A stretch of DNA of 64,000 nucleotides from Mucilaginibacter roseus (GTDB lineage Bacteria > Bacteroidota > Bacteroidia > Sphingobacteriales > Sphingobacteriaceae). Location of the stretch: assembly GCF_021215455.1 (NCBI RefSeq), contig NZ_JAJPWV010000005.1:62001-126000 (forward strand), written 5' to 3'. The stretch's first letter is position 1. Each line of letters begins with the position of its first letter. The translations under genes and the position numbers were made by a program. Positions 26,228 to 36,700 of this stretch are shown one piece after another. The notes under the pieces were generated by a model. The model made no database searches and was not told the DNA's origin. It saw nothing but the letters and a program-made list of their open reading frames with translations.

Positions 26228-26830
26228 TTACCAGTCTTTCTTGACAACAGGTGCAATCTTGCGTTCTTTTTTAGCAGTTGGAGTCGGAGACAGAATAAAA
26301 TTCTTTAATCGTTCACCAATCGAACGACTGTTCACAAGCGCTTTTTCAAGGTAGTCGTCCAGATCTTTTTGCCCCAGTAAACGCAAGGCGTGTTCTAATG
26401 GTGTCTTCTTTCCGTTAACAGGTACAAAATTAGCATAGCGGTCACGCTCGTATGGAATAATTACAAAGTTAGTGAGCCAGTAACGGTACTTACCATCCTT
26501 TACTTCAATATTAATATCATAGGTAATCTTACCATCCTCATGTTTTGATACCAGTGCTTTTTTTGATACCATAAACCCGCCTTCACCCTTTAAAACGCCG
26601 TTTGCAGGCTCCTGCTTTTTTAGCTTAAGTTTATCCTTAGCATAGGCCGTTTGTAAAAAGTATAATGCCCGCTGATAAATGGTATCCGCACTAAGCCCCG
26701 GCCGCGTTACTACCTGGTAGTATATATATTTATTGTTCTCATCAAAACCCAAAGAATCTTTTGGCGAAGCCTGGGCATAAAGCTTATTACCTGCCAGGGC
26801 TACCAACAATATTAATATCAATCTCTTCAT
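26228..26830 (-). CDS. secreted DUF4468 domain protein
   Basis: The 200-aa protein starts at 26830 with a signal peptide (MKRLILILLVALAGNKLYAQ). It then shows the DUF4468 pattern: YIYYQVVTRPGLSADTIY, KTAY..KDKLKLKKQ and a late DYLEKALVNSRSIGERL, TYDINIEVKDGKYRYWLTNF. Function unknown; the family is mostly found in Bacteroidota. It follows the terminator of the upstream porin, with TATATTTA only 5 nt before its ATG. Confidence 0.82.
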   Translation of the reverse strand: MKRLILILLVALAGNKLYAQASPKDSLGFDENNKYIYYQVVTRPGLSADTIYQRALYFLQTAYAKDKLKLKKQEPANGVLKGEGGFMVSKKALVSKHEDGKITYDINIEVKDGKYRYWLTNFVIIPYERDRYANFVPVNGKKTPLEHALRLLGQKDLDDYLEKALVNSRSIGERLKNFILSPTPTAKKERKIAPVVKKDW

Positions 26831-26847
26831 CCTGTAAATATAAAAAA

Positions 26848-26873
26848 GCCGCACCTGATAAACAGATAGCGGC
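26848..26873 (-). terminator. terminator of the BBP2 porin gene
   Basis: GCCGC/GCGGC arms with an inner CTG/CAG pair, followed on the minus strand by TTTTTT. Confidence 0.75.
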
Positions 26874-26909
26874 CTTTACAAAAATCAACTTAAACTAAAT
26901 TATATTTTG

Positions 26910-27968
26910 CTAGAATGCGTACACTGCCGCCAACACAAACTGACCGGCGTTTTTTGATGGCGATCCATTCTTTTTAACAAATACAGCGTCATTGCTCATA
27001 TTATCAAAACGAACTTCAGGGATCAGGCTTAGCGGACCAGCCTTGATATTAGCCGTTGCGGTAATAGCTGTTACCGATTCCCCCGGGGCAGGGCCGAATG
27101 TAGCATAGTCGCCAGCTTTAGTTTTAAAATATTCGCCGCGCAAACCTAAAGTTACTGTGCTTGATACCGCATATTGAGGATACAGAGCAACGCCTGTGAA
27201 ACCACCGTCTTCATAATCGTTACCAGCTGAAAAAGTGGCAGCATTAAGGCCCAATTTAAATGCCGGGGTTATCTGATAGGCGGTTGTAAAATCAATTTCG
27301 GTACCGGATGATGGCCCGGTTAATAAATTCACATATGCAGACCAACCTTCAATCGGAGATAACGAAAGCTGCGCGCCAAAGGTATTTAGTTTCGATACTG
27401 ATTTATAAACGTTCCAGTAGTCGTTGAAGATACCGGCCATCAAGCCTACTTTGCTCGAAAAAGCATACGAAGCCTTAAAGCCTGCATTTTGGAACGGACC
27501 GTTAGTGAAAAGGTAAGATGTAGAGTAGTTGAAGTTGCCTACCGGGCTTATAACCTCATAACCAACAAAAGTTGCCATATAACCTGCGGTAAGCGCAAGC
27601 TTATCAGTTACGTCATAAGATACGTAAAGGTTTTGGATGTTGTAGCTGTTGGTAGTTTCGTCATAAACACCTGCAGCATTCGGCAATGATTGCGACTGAC
27701 CACGAGGACCAAAAGAGATTTCACCTACAAATGAGGCTTTGTTCACTTTTTTCTTTAGCGCGATGTCCACCATGCCTATCGACATAGAATTATGGTCAGA
27801 CGCGAAACTGGTTGGCAAGTTACTTCGGTCGGCAAAATCATACTTATAATAAGTATCTACCGAACCTGTAATGGTTAAAGGCGGATCTGTTTGCGTTGAA
27901 TCCTGCGCCTTTGCAATAGAAAAAGCACTTAAAGCGAAGAAAGACAATAGTAAAAATCTTTTTTTCAT
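26910..27968 (-). CDS. outer-membrane beta-barrel porin, BBP2 (OmpL-like)
   Basis: The 352-aa protein has a signal peptide (MKKRFLLLSFFALSAFSIAKAQ). Strand segments such as ITGSVDTYYKYDFADRSN, GEISFGPRGQSQSLPN, KLALTAGYMATFVGYEVISP and the C-terminal KNAGQFVLAAVYAF match the BBP2 putative porin family. It probably forms an outer-membrane channel. It is divergent to glnN across a 463-bp A/T-rich region, so it may be nitrogen-related, but that link is inferred from position only. Confidence 0.87.
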   Translation of the reverse strand: MKKRFLLLSFFALSAFSIAKAQDSTQTDPPLTITGSVDTYYKYDFADRSNLPTSFASDHNSMSIGMVDIALKKKVNKASFVGEISFGPRGQSQSLPNAAGVYDETTNSYNIQNLYVSYDVTDKLALTAGYMATFVGYEVISPVGNFNYSTSYLFTNGPFQNAGFKASYAFSSKVGLMAGIFNDYWNVYKSVSKLNTFGAQLSLSPIEGWSAYVNLLTGPSSGTEIDFTTAYQITPAFKLGLNAATFSAGNDYEDGGFTGVALYPQYAVSSTVTLGLRGEYFKTKAGDYATFGPAPGESVTAITATANIKAGPLSLIPEVRFDNMSNDAVFVKKNGSPSKNAGQFVLAAVYAF

Positions 27969-28404
27969 GATAATGATCTGGATAGTTAAGGGGTTAATTA
28001 GTGAATTTCAAATGAATTTTATATTTAAGATGAATTTTCAAACATATATATCACTATTATTTATAAATTTTTCTGATTTATCTAAAAAATCCTCCAAAAT
28101 GACTCCTTTTAATAATTATAATTCAGATTTCAATTCAATCATTTGGTTATTTTTGACTAAAATATATATGCAAAATTAAAAAACAAAATTATTGAGCTAT
28201 TTTTTTATAAAATTCATACTTTATTACGTGTATTTTTGCTCAAATACCAATACAAACCATCATTATTTAGTAGTTTTTAATTTTTTTAATAAGTTTTATG
28301 GCTAAATCATCACCAAAATTTACTTTTGAATTAAAAATGCCTTGAAAAATCAATTTTGAAATCAAAATCCTCCGTGTTGGATAGCTAAATACTTTATTCT
28401 ATTT
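27969..28404. other. 436-bp very A/T-rich divergent intergenic region
   Basis: No gene is convincing. It holds several A/T-rich inverted repeats (for example TTTTGAATTAAAAA and a nearby TTGAAATCAAAA) and must carry the porin promoter and the upstream part of the glnN control region. No NtrC/sigma-54 type -24/-12 element was seen. Confidence 0.45.
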
Positions 28405-28407
28405 TTG
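28377..28407 (+). promoter_or_regulatory. promoter of glnN
   Basis: TTGG at 28377-28380, a 19-nt spacer, then TATTTTTG (28400-28407), a perfect TAnnTTTG. The ATG lies 24 nt further on, so this message should have a short leader. Confidence 0.6.
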
Positions 28408-28431
28408 ATCCGACCTAAAAAATTACCCAAT

Positions 28432-30609
28432 ATGTCGAATACCCGTTTTCAAGCGCTGCAATCGGTGCTCAATCGTACTGTGCCCGAGATTAAAGCGCCT
28501 TCTACAAAAATTTCTGATTTTTACGGCGCCAACGTTTTCGATAAAAAGAAAATGAAGGAATATTTATCCGATGATGCGTATGCAAGCGTTATAAACTCAA
28601 TAGAGCACGGCGAGCCCATACACCGCGATATGGCCGAACAGGTAGCATCAGCAATGCGCGCCTGGGCTATTAACAAAGGTGCTACCCATTATACACACTG
28701 GTTTCAGCCACTAACAGGCAGCACAGCCGAAAAGCACGATTCGTTTTTTGAACCAACAGCGGATGGTGGCGCGATTGAACGCTTCTCGGGCGATGCACTC
28801 GCCCAGCAGGAGCCGGACGCATCGAGCTTTCCGAGCGGTGGCATACGCAACACCTTTGAAGCACGCGGCTATACCGCCTGGGATCCGTCATCACCGGCAT
28901 TCCTGATGGGACGTACGTTGTGTATCCCTACCGTATTTGTATCCTACACCGGCGAGGCGCTGGATTATAAGGTACCGTTATTAAAAGCCCTAACCGCGCT
29001 TGACAAAGCGGCTGTTGATGTTTGCCACTACTTTGATAAAAGCATTGAAAAGGTAAATGCCTCGTTGGGCATTGAGCAGGAATATTTTTTAGTAGATATT
29101 GCCTTATTTAATGCCAGGCCTGATTTGTATGTGACCGGACGTACCCTTTTCGGCCATATATCAGCAAAAAACCAGCAGCTTGAAGATCATTACTTCGGCT
29201 CGATACCGGAGCGCGTACTCGCTTTTATGCAGGATATGGAAACCGAGGCCTTATTATTAGGAATTCCGTTAAAAACACGCCATAACGAGGTAGCACCATC
29301 TCAATTTGAGTGCGCGCCTATATACGAGGAGATCAACTTGGCTATTGACCATAATCAACTGCTGATGGACCTGATGGACCGTGTTGCCAAACGCCATAAC
29401 TTTAAGGTATTGTTGCACGAAAAACCTTACGCGGGTATTAACGGATCGGGCAAGCACAATAACTGGAGCATGATTACTAATACCGGTAAAAACCTGTTGT
29501 CGCCTGGCAAAACGCCCAAAAACAACCTGATGTTCCTTACCTTTTTCGTGAACACCATCAAGGCTGTTTACGAGCATGCTGATCTGTTACGTGCTTCTAT
29601 CGCGTCAGTAAATAACGACCATCGCCTGGGGGCTAACGAAGCACCGCCAGCTATCATCTCCATATTTTTAGGCAGCCAATTAACTGAGGTATTGGACGAA
29701 ATAGAAACATCTCGCCTTAGTAAAAAAATAAAAGAGGAAAATACGCTATGGCAGGGCATCCCTAAAATACCGCAAATTTTGGCCGACAATACCGATCGTA
29801 ACCGCACCTCTCCCTTCGCGTTTACAGGCAATAAGTTTGAGTTACGTGCGGTAGGTTCATCAGCTAATTCAGCCAGCCCAATGACCGTATTGAACCTAAT
29901 TGTTGCGGATCAACTTAAAAAATTCAAGACCGACGTCGACAAGTTGCTAAAGAAGGGCGAGAAAAAGGACGTTGCGCTGATGATTACCATCAAGCGTTAC
30001 CTTAAAGAATCGCGCAGTATACGCTTTGAGGGCAACGGCTACAGTGAAGATTGGGAAAAAGAAGCTGAAACACGCGGGCTATCAAACATCAAAACTACGC
30101 CAAAAGCACTTGATGTGATGATCACAGAAAAAACCGCCGAGCTTTTTGCCAATACCGGAGTATTTACCCCACGTGAGGCACATGCCCGCCATGAAATATT
30201 GTTGGAGAGCTACTATAAAAAGGTACAGATTGAAGCCCGTGTAATGGGCGAGCTGGCGAATAACGTAATTATTCCGGCGGCAATCGCTTACCAAAGCAAG
30301 TTGGTTGAAAATGTTAAAGGACTTAAAGATATAGGCCTCGATAAAAGTACCTACCAGGCGCAGTTGGATATAATTACTAAATTATCAGAACATATCAACT
30401 TTGTAAAAAATAATGTTGAGGAGATGGTTCAGGCCCGTAAAAACATCAATAACAACGTTGAAGAGGTACGCCAAAAAGCTATTGATTATGATGAGAAAGT
30501 ACGCTCCTACTTCCAGCCGATACGTTACCATGTTGACAAGTTGGAGCAGCTGGTTGACGACTCGCTTTGGCCCTTGCCAAAATTCAGGGAATTACTATTC
30601 TTTAAATAG
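28432..30609 (+). CDS. glnN: glutamine synthetase type III (GlnN)
   Basis: The 725-aa enzyme makes glutamine from glutamate, ammonia and ATP. GSIII is longer than GSI and forms double-ring dodecamers. Family blocks include THYTHWFQPLTGSTAEKHDS, IEQEYFLVD (metal Glu), KTRHNEVAPSQFE, LHEKPYAGINGSGKHNNWS and FRAVGSSANSASPMTVLN-like residues. The start at 28432 (MSNTRFQALQ) is preferred to the in-frame TTG at 28405, which lies inside the promoter. It faces the BBP2 porin divergently and ends in a terminator. Confidence 0.96.
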   Translation: MSNTRFQALQSVLNRTVPEIKAPSTKISDFYGANVFDKKKMKEYLSDDAYASVINSIEHGEPIHRDMAEQVASAMRAWAINKGATHYTHWFQPLTGSTAEKHDSFFEPTADGGAIERFSGDALAQQEPDASSFPSGGIRNTFEARGYTAWDPSSPAFLMGRTLCIPTVFVSYTGEALDYKVPLLKALTALDKAAVDVCHYFDKSIEKVNASLGIEQEYFLVDIALFNARPDLYVTGRTLFGHISAKNQQLEDHYFGSIPERVLAFMQDMETEALLLGIPLKTRHNEVAPSQFECAPIYEEINLAIDHNQLLMDLMDRVAKRHNFKVLLHEKPYAGINGSGKHNNWSMITNTGKNLLSPGKTPKNNLMFLTFFVNTIKAVYEHADLLRASIASVNNDHRLGANEAPPAIISIFLGSQLTEVLDEIETSRLSKKIKEENTLWQGIPKIPQILADNTDRNRTSPFAFTGNKFELRAVGSSANSASPMTVLNLIVADQLKKFKTDVDKLLKKGEKKDVALMITIKRYLKESRSIRFEGNGYSEDWEKEAETRGLSNIKTTPKALDVMITEKTAELFANTGVFTPREAHARHEILLESYYKKVQIEARVMGELANNVIIPAAIAYQSKLVENVKGLKDIGLDKSTYQAQLDIITKLSEHINFVKNNVEEMVQARKNINNNVEEVRQKAIDYDEKVRSYFQPIRYHVDKLEQLVDDSLWPLPKFRELLFFK

Positions 30610-30615
30610 AACAGC

Positions 30616-30642
30616 AAAGGGGCATCAAAACGATGCCCCTTT
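30616..30642. terminator. bidirectional terminator between glnN and clc
   Basis: Arms AAAGGGGCATC and GATGCCCCTTT around AAAAC; it lies between convergent genes. Confidence 0.82.
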
Positions 30643-30646
30643 TGTA

Positions 30647-32431
30647 TTAGTGTGCAAATAAATCTGTTTGCTTATGTTGGGCAATAAAAACCTCACGATA
30701 CTGCGCCAGCAACGCTGATTTGGAAACAAAACCGATAAAGCGTCCGTCCTGCTCAACAGGCAACTGCCATACGTCAAGTCGGTCAAACTGGGTCATTACT
30801 ATGTTAACTGACTCATGGTATTTTATCACAGCGGGTGGCGTTATCATAATTTCTGCCACTGTACTACCAGCAAGTTCGTCGGTAAATAATTGACGGCGAA
30901 TTTCATCAACTAAAACCACACCTTCAATATCCTTATTGGTACCAAGCACCGGAAAAATATTAGCCGGGCTTTGTGAAATCACTTTGTAAAAATCACGTAC
31001 CGGCAATTCTTTGCTAACTGCTGTAAAATTGCGGTTAATCACACTATCAATAGTGATAGACGAGAGCATTTCATAATCATGGTCGGGATGAATATTGCGC
31101 TCATGCACCAAATCATGCCAGTACATATTGTGCGGATTAAAGTGTCTGGATATGATGTACGATATGGCCGATACGATCATTAATGGAATAAACAACACAT
31201 AGCCGCCTGTGATCTCGGCAATCAAAAATATGGCTGTTAACGGGGCATGCAACACGCCGCTTAGCGCACCCGCCATCCCAACGGCTATAAAGTTACTGGT
31301 GTTAAGATGTATCAAACCGGTAAGATTACAACCATAAGCGATAAACAAACCCAAGAACGCGCCAGTGAACATGGTAGGCGCAAAAGTACCGCCATTACCG
31401 CCTGAGCCAATAGTAATACCGGCTGCCACTATCTTCATAAAAACCAGCAACGCAATAAAGCCTAATAATGCTAAAGGATGGTTAAGGTATTCACTGAATA
31501 TTGACTGATCTTTAATCGCTTCGATATTACCGTTAAGCGCTTGTTGCAGTTCATGGTAACCCTCACCAAACAATGGCGGAAGCATTAAAATTAATACACC
31601 CAATAACAAGCCACCTAAAATAGCACGTACGTACCTGTTTTGGTTAACAAACAATCCTTTCTCCAGCTTTCCGGCCACAGTAGTTATATAAACCGATGTT
31701 AAGCCTGAAAGTATACCTAATAATATATAGAAAGGAAGCGCATGCATTACCCAACCTTCGGTAACCAGGTGAAATAGTTGCCCTGAATACAATGTTTTTG
31801 AAACTACCACACCAGTTGCCGACGCTATCAGGAGTGGAATAAACGTTGGTATGGTGATCTCTCCTATCAACAGCTCAAGCGAAAACAACACCCCTGCTAT
31901 CGGACTATTAAACACCGCCGCTATGCCTGCTGATGTTCCTGCTGCAAGCAATACCGTTTTTTCGTAAGCTGACAGTTTGAAAAACCTCCCGGTATTTGAG
32001 CCGATAGCGGCACCGGTGCAAACAATTGGCGCTTCAAGTCCGGATGAACCACCGAAACCCACGGTTAAGGAGCTGCTTATTAAATGCGAGTAAACGTTGT
32101 TAAATAATATATTCGACCGGTTTCGCTTAATGTTTACCAATATGTTACCTATACCCTTTTGTATCTTATCGCGATTAATCAGGTGCAGGTAAGCTACCGT
32201 ACCCAATATACCCAGCGCAGGTAAAAACACATATATAAAATGGTAAGGTAAATGCGCGGATATATTACGGCTTAATTCCTCCATAAAATGCACCATAAAC
32301 TTTAATACCACGGCGGCCAATCCACCCATAAGACCTACAAAAACACTGCAATATATCAGGAAGTTGCGTTGGCTGTTGAGGGTTGATCGTACGTGATTAA
32401 GTTTAGAGGTAAGCGTTTTAAGTATATACAT
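30647..32431 (-). CDS. ClC-family chloride channel/antiporter with CBS domains
   Basis: The 594-aa protein has about 11 membrane segments. Ion-path motifs are GFGGSSGLEAPIVCTGAAIG (GLEAP gives the gating Glu) and ITIGSGGNGGTFAPTMFTGA. After the transmembrane part, from about residue 450, two CBS domains (VNRNFTAVSKELPVRDFYKV, then AEIMITPPAVIKYHESVN) form a regulatory tail that binds nucleotides in related proteins. The ATG at 32431 is preferred to a TTG at 32446. Cl- transport or Cl-/H+ exchange is inferred; the gating Glu favours exchange. Confidence 0.93.
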   Translation of the reverse strand: MYILKTLTSKLNHVRSTLNSQRNFLIYCSVFVGLMGGLAAVVLKFMVHFMEELSRNISAHLPYHFIYVFLPALGILGTVAYLHLINRDKIQKGIGNILVNIKRNRSNILFNNVYSHLISSSLTVGFGGSSGLEAPIVCTGAAIGSNTGRFFKLSAYEKTVLLAAGTSAGIAAVFNSPIAGVLFSLELLIGEITIPTFIPLLIASATGVVVSKTLYSGQLFHLVTEGWVMHALPFYILLGILSGLTSVYITTVAGKLEKGLFVNQNRYVRAILGGLLLGVLILMLPPLFGEGYHELQQALNGNIEAIKDQSIFSEYLNHPLALLGFIALLVFMKIVAAGITIGSGGNGGTFAPTMFTGAFLGLFIAYGCNLTGLIHLNTSNFIAVGMAGALSGVLHAPLTAIFLIAEITGGYVLFIPLMIVSAISYIISRHFNPHNMYWHDLVHERNIHPDHDYEMLSSITIDSVINRNFTAVSKELPVRDFYKVISQSPANIFPVLGTNKDIEGVVLVDEIRRQLFTDELAGSTVAEIMITPPAVIKYHESVNIVMTQFDRLDVWQLPVEQDGRFIGFVSKSALLAQYREVFIAQHKQTDLFAH

Positions 32432-32484
32432 AGCAAATTTTGGCAATGTGAAATTTTTAGAAGTTAAAAAAAGCGATTAAGCCG

Positions 32485-32492
32485 TATATTTG
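32485..32492 (+). promoter_or_regulatory. -7 promoter element of purM
   Basis: TATATTTG matches TAnnTTTG perfectly and is 3 nt before the ATG at 32496. A leaderless message is likely. Confidence 0.6.
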
Positions 32493-32495
32493 CCC

Positions 32496-33677
32496 ATGAC
32501 TTCTTCGCAAAGATATGATCAGCGCGGCGTGTCGGCATCAAAATATGATGTGCACAACGCGATCAAAAACATCGACAAAGGTATATATCCTAAAGCTTTT
32601 TGTAAGATAATTCCTGATATTTTAACAAACGATCCGAATTACTGCAATATTATGCATGCTGATGGCGCGGGTACAAAATCATCATTAGCTTATACGTATT
32701 GGAAAGAAACCGGCGATATATCCGTATGGCGCGGCATAGCGCAGGATGCAATTATCATGAATATTGATGACCTGCTTTGCGTGGGCGCTGTTGATAATAT
32801 TCTGCTATCGTCAACCATCGGCCGTAATAAAAACCTGATCCCGGGCGAAGTGATTGCCGCCATTATTAACGGCACCGAAGAAATTCTGAGTGAGTTGCGC
32901 GATGCAGGAATCGGCATCTACTCCACCGGCGGCGAAACTGCTGATGTTGGCGACCTGGTGCGTACCATTATTGTGGACTCTACCGTTACCTGCCGTATGC
33001 AGCGCGAAGATGTAATTTCAAACCACCGCATACAACCCGGCAACGTAATTGTAGGCCTGGCCTCATACGGGCAAGCCACTTACGAAACCGAGTATAACGG
33101 CGGCATGGGCAGCAACGGCCTTACTTCGGCAAGGCACGATGTGTTTAACAAAACCATTGCCGACAAATATCCGGAGAGTTACGATGCCGGCATACCTTAC
33201 GACCTGATCTTCTCCGGTTCAAAAAGCCTTACCGATCAAATTGACATTGGCAATGGCCAAACTGTAACCGCAGGCAAGCTGGTGCTATCGCCAACACGTA
33301 CCTACGCCCCTATCATAAAAGCTATCTTAGAGAAATACCGCTCACAAATTGATGGTATGGTGCACTGCAGCGGCGGCGCGCAAACCAAAGTGCTGCACTT
33401 TGTAGATGATGTACATATTGTAAAAGATAACCTATTCCCGGTGCCGCCATTGTTTAAACTGATCCACGAAGAATCTGGCACCTCATGGCAGGAGATGTAC
33501 AAGGTATTCAACATGGGCCACCGCATGGAACTTTATGTACCCGAAACCGTAGCTGCTGATATTATCGCCATATCAAAAAGCTTTAATGTAGATGCCCAGA
33601 TCATCGGCCGCGTTGAAGCCGCTGATAAAAAGCAGGTAACTATACAGTCGGAGTTTGGGGAGTTTGTATATAATTAA
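32496..33677 (+). CDS. purM: phosphoribosylformylglycinamidine cyclo-ligase (Bacteroidota PurM)
   Basis: PurM closes the imidazole ring of FGAM to give AIR, the step after PurL. The 393-aa form has HADGAGTKSSLAYTYWKETG, MNIDDLLCVGA, STGGETADVGDL and a late CSGGAQTKVLHFVDDV, which match the AIR-synthase fold in the longer Bacteroidota version (E. coli PurM is about 345 aa). The start at 32496 (MTSSQRYD) is set by the promoter 3 nt upstream. purL lies about 8 kb away, so the purine genes are scattered rather than in one operon. Confidence 0.9.
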   Translation: MTSSQRYDQRGVSASKYDVHNAIKNIDKGIYPKAFCKIIPDILTNDPNYCNIMHADGAGTKSSLAYTYWKETGDISVWRGIAQDAIIMNIDDLLCVGAVDNILLSSTIGRNKNLIPGEVIAAIINGTEEILSELRDAGIGIYSTGGETADVGDLVRTIIVDSTVTCRMQREDVISNHRIQPGNVIVGLASYGQATYETEYNGGMGSNGLTSARHDVFNKTIADKYPESYDAGIPYDLIFSGSKSLTDQIDIGNGQTVTAGKLVLSPTRTYAPIIKAILEKYRSQIDGMVHCSGGAQTKVLHFVDDVHIVKDNLFPVPPLFKLIHEESGTSWQEMYKVFNMGHRMELYVPETVAADIIAISKSFNVDAQIIGRVEAADKKQVTIQSEFGEFVYN

Positions 33678-33688
33678 GATACTTCTAT

Positions 33689-33723
33689 AAAAAATGCCCG
33701 TTGGATTCAACGGGCATTTTTTT
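33689..33723 (+). terminator. terminator of purM
   Basis: Fifteen-base arms (33689-33703 and 33708-33722) around GATT, with AAAAAATGCCCGTTG on the left and a T-run on the right. Confidence 0.9.
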
Positions 33724-33732
33724 GTATTAAAA

Positions 33733-33765
33733 GAAAACGCCTGCCAATAATTGGCAGGCGTTTTC
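33733..33765 (-). terminator. terminator of the Oar-like receptor gene
   Basis: Perfect 15-base arms beginning GAAAACGCCTGCCAA with a 3-nt loop, 20 bp past the receptor stop codon on the minus strand. It sits next to the purM terminator, back to back. Confidence 0.88.
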
Positions 33766-33785
33766 TTTATTGAAGTTGCTATTAT

Positions 33786-36700
33786 TTAGTTAAATAAATA
33801 CCTGATACCAAATTGGCCTTGCCATCTCGACGCTAAGTCGGAAGTATCATAACCAAGGGGATTAGTTCTATTGAATGTGAACCCGTTGGTTCTTGTAGTT
33901 GATATAAGAGATACAGCTTGGTTGGAATTAAAATATGATCGTCCCCAATCTTTATTCAACAAGTTACCTACGTTGAAAACATCAAATGTTAATTGTAACC
34001 TGTTTTTCTTACCACCTATTATAGCACCAATGTCTTGAGTTATACGAACATCAAAGTGATGTTCCCAAGGAGTTCTTGCACCATTACGTTCAGTGTACTG
34101 TCCACGTTTTTTGCTTAAGTATGGATCTTCATTTATGAACTTATCAAGATTAGCCCATTGCGCATCTGCGCTCAAAGTAACAGCCCCTGCCGAATTTTTA
34201 ATATCCTGCAAGTTTATCTGGCTTCTATCCTTTGGTACAAACAACAGGTCATTACCGGTACGGCCATCACCATTTAAATCGCCATTATACAGGTAGGTAT
34301 ATGGAGTTCCTGAAAAACCTGAGTAAAATAACGAAATGCCAGTTGAATAATTTTTGTTTTTACCGTAGCTGATACTGTAAGTAGCACTACCCACTAACCT
34401 GTGACGGGTTTCGTAATAAGATGTAGCCAATGGCACATTGTTTGGACCATTAACATTTTGAACAAACTCCCAGTTTGATAAAGCTGTACTGCTTGTACCT
34501 GAGTTTACATCAGTAGCCCTTCCGTAGGTATAGGCAAACATAGCGCCAAAACCAAAATCAAAGTTTTTTTGTAATTGACCAGTGACGCTATAGTTATAAC
34601 CCCTATTTGTATTGTCAAGCAATATAACGTTAGTATATGCTGTGCTAACCTTCCCGGTTGCCGAAGTGCTGTAAAGTGGCCTTGTATCAGCACCATTACT
34701 GTATGCAGCGTTTATAGTTGCTGTTGATGGTTTTAAGTTAATATCCTGATAGTTGATATTATTCATTGTTTTTGAATAAATACCTTCTATTGTACCAATA
34801 ATACCATAAGGTAACTTAACATCAGCTGCTAAATTGAATCGAGCCAGTTGAGGAATTTTAAAATCCTTACTAACGGCGTTGATCTCAGTTGTTGTAGCTG
34901 CGCCACCAACATTCTTTTGCTGATTAATATCAGGCTGAAATCCGTTACCTCCATTTACTTCATTACCAGGAGTTGCAGTAGCATCAGTTATATCCACTGT
35001 ACCTAATAATAAACCGCTGTTAACAAACTGGTTTGATAACCAAACAAATGGCACGCGGCCGGTAAAAATACCTGCACCGCCACGAATTTGCAATGAACGG
35101 TCTCCGTTTACGTCATAGTTGAAACCTACACGGGGCGCCCAAAGGAACTTTCCGCTTGGAGTTTCATCTGTACGTACGCCAGGGAAATTATTGCTAACAC
35201 CTTCGTTAAATAATGGCTTATCACCAATAATTGGAACATCAGCGCGCAAGCCTAACGTTAACCTGAAACCCTCAAACGCATCAAACTCATCCTGAACATA
35301 AAACCCTAACTGAGCAGCGTTGAATTTTGCGGCGGGAGTGTTATTACCGGGAATTAAAGAATAAGTTGCCCTTGCTCTGAAAGGGTTATTTGCCAAATAG
35401 TCGGCTACGCTATTAAAATCCCAACGACCGTTAAGATTGTTGATAAATAAATTTTCGAACTTAAAGAACTCGTTATGTGTACCAAAGGTAAAAGTGTGCT
35501 TACCTGCGTAATATTTAAAGTTATCAGTTACTTCAAATATGTCTTGGTTAAGTTTATTGGCCACAGAGCTTCTTTCTGAACCTAAATATGCTGAGTTTGA
35601 CGATATATTATCAATGTTATTAATCTGTATTTGAGGAAATATAGATCCAGCCACATCGCGGTTATCCCTAATAGCTGAATAACCTAATATCAAATTGTTC
35701 GAAAATCTGCTTGAAAAGTTTGACCTCAATTCAGCAACGGTAATGTTTTGCTTGTTATTAAATTTATAAGCATTGTTGCCAAAAGAGAAAGATGAACCAG
35801 AACGTGATAAATTATCATCGAAAGCACTAACGTAGTTATGACGAAGTGTTAACTGATGTTTGTCATTAATATTCCAATCTAAACGTACAAAAGCTTTATC
35901 ATTTTCTCTTTTCAGATCAATAGGACCATAACTACCTACATCATAGCCGTAAGTTTGTAATGTGTAATCGGCTATTTGTTTTGCCGTTGCAGCGCTAATA
36001 GCAGCGCCTGTTTCGCCTGCATTATTTGCAAGAGGAGCAGATCTCCTACCCATTTCGCCACTTACAAAAAAGAATAATTTATTTTTTAAAATAGGGCCGC
36101 CTACCCTGAAACCGTATTGATTATCAGTAAAGCTTTGATATTTTGCATCAGTTAGCGGGTTTTTACCAACTAATCCCTGGCTCTTACCATAAAAATAAGC
36201 TGATCCCTGTACGTCATTAGTACCTGAACGGGTAACAGCATTTACGCCACCACCAGTAAAATTACCATAGGATACATCATAAGGCGCTAATACAACTTGA
36301 ATTTCTTGAATCGCATCAAGCGAAATTGGCTGAGTGCTCGCCTGTCCGCCTGGTGTACCTGAACCTGAAAGGCCAAATACATCGTTATTTACCGCGCCAT
36401 CAATGGTGATATTGTTAAACCTGTTGCTTACACCGCCAAATGAGTTACCATTGGCTTGAGGTGTTAAACGGGTAAAATCCTGCAAAGAACGAGATAAAGT
36501 TGGCAAACTCTCCAGTTGAGCTTTGCTAATATTTGTTGAAGCACCCGTACGCTTACTATTCATCACAGCATCCTTGCGGCCAGTGATTTGAACTTCAGAC
36601 AGACTTACACCGTTTTGCGATAAAGTAAAATTAAGCACAAACTGCTCTCCTAACCTAAGGTTGATGTTATCAGTAACGCTTTTTTCGTAACCTATATATG

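Noticed and set aside
27966..28179. Plus-strand open frame in the porin/glnN gap
   Set aside because: It runs through very A/T-rich sequence and gives a low-complexity Asn/Ile/Phe/Lys peptide; no ribosome site or homology.
28405..28431. TTG extension of the glnN start
   Set aside because: It overlaps the promoter -7 element; the ATG at 28432 gives the usual GSIII N-terminus.
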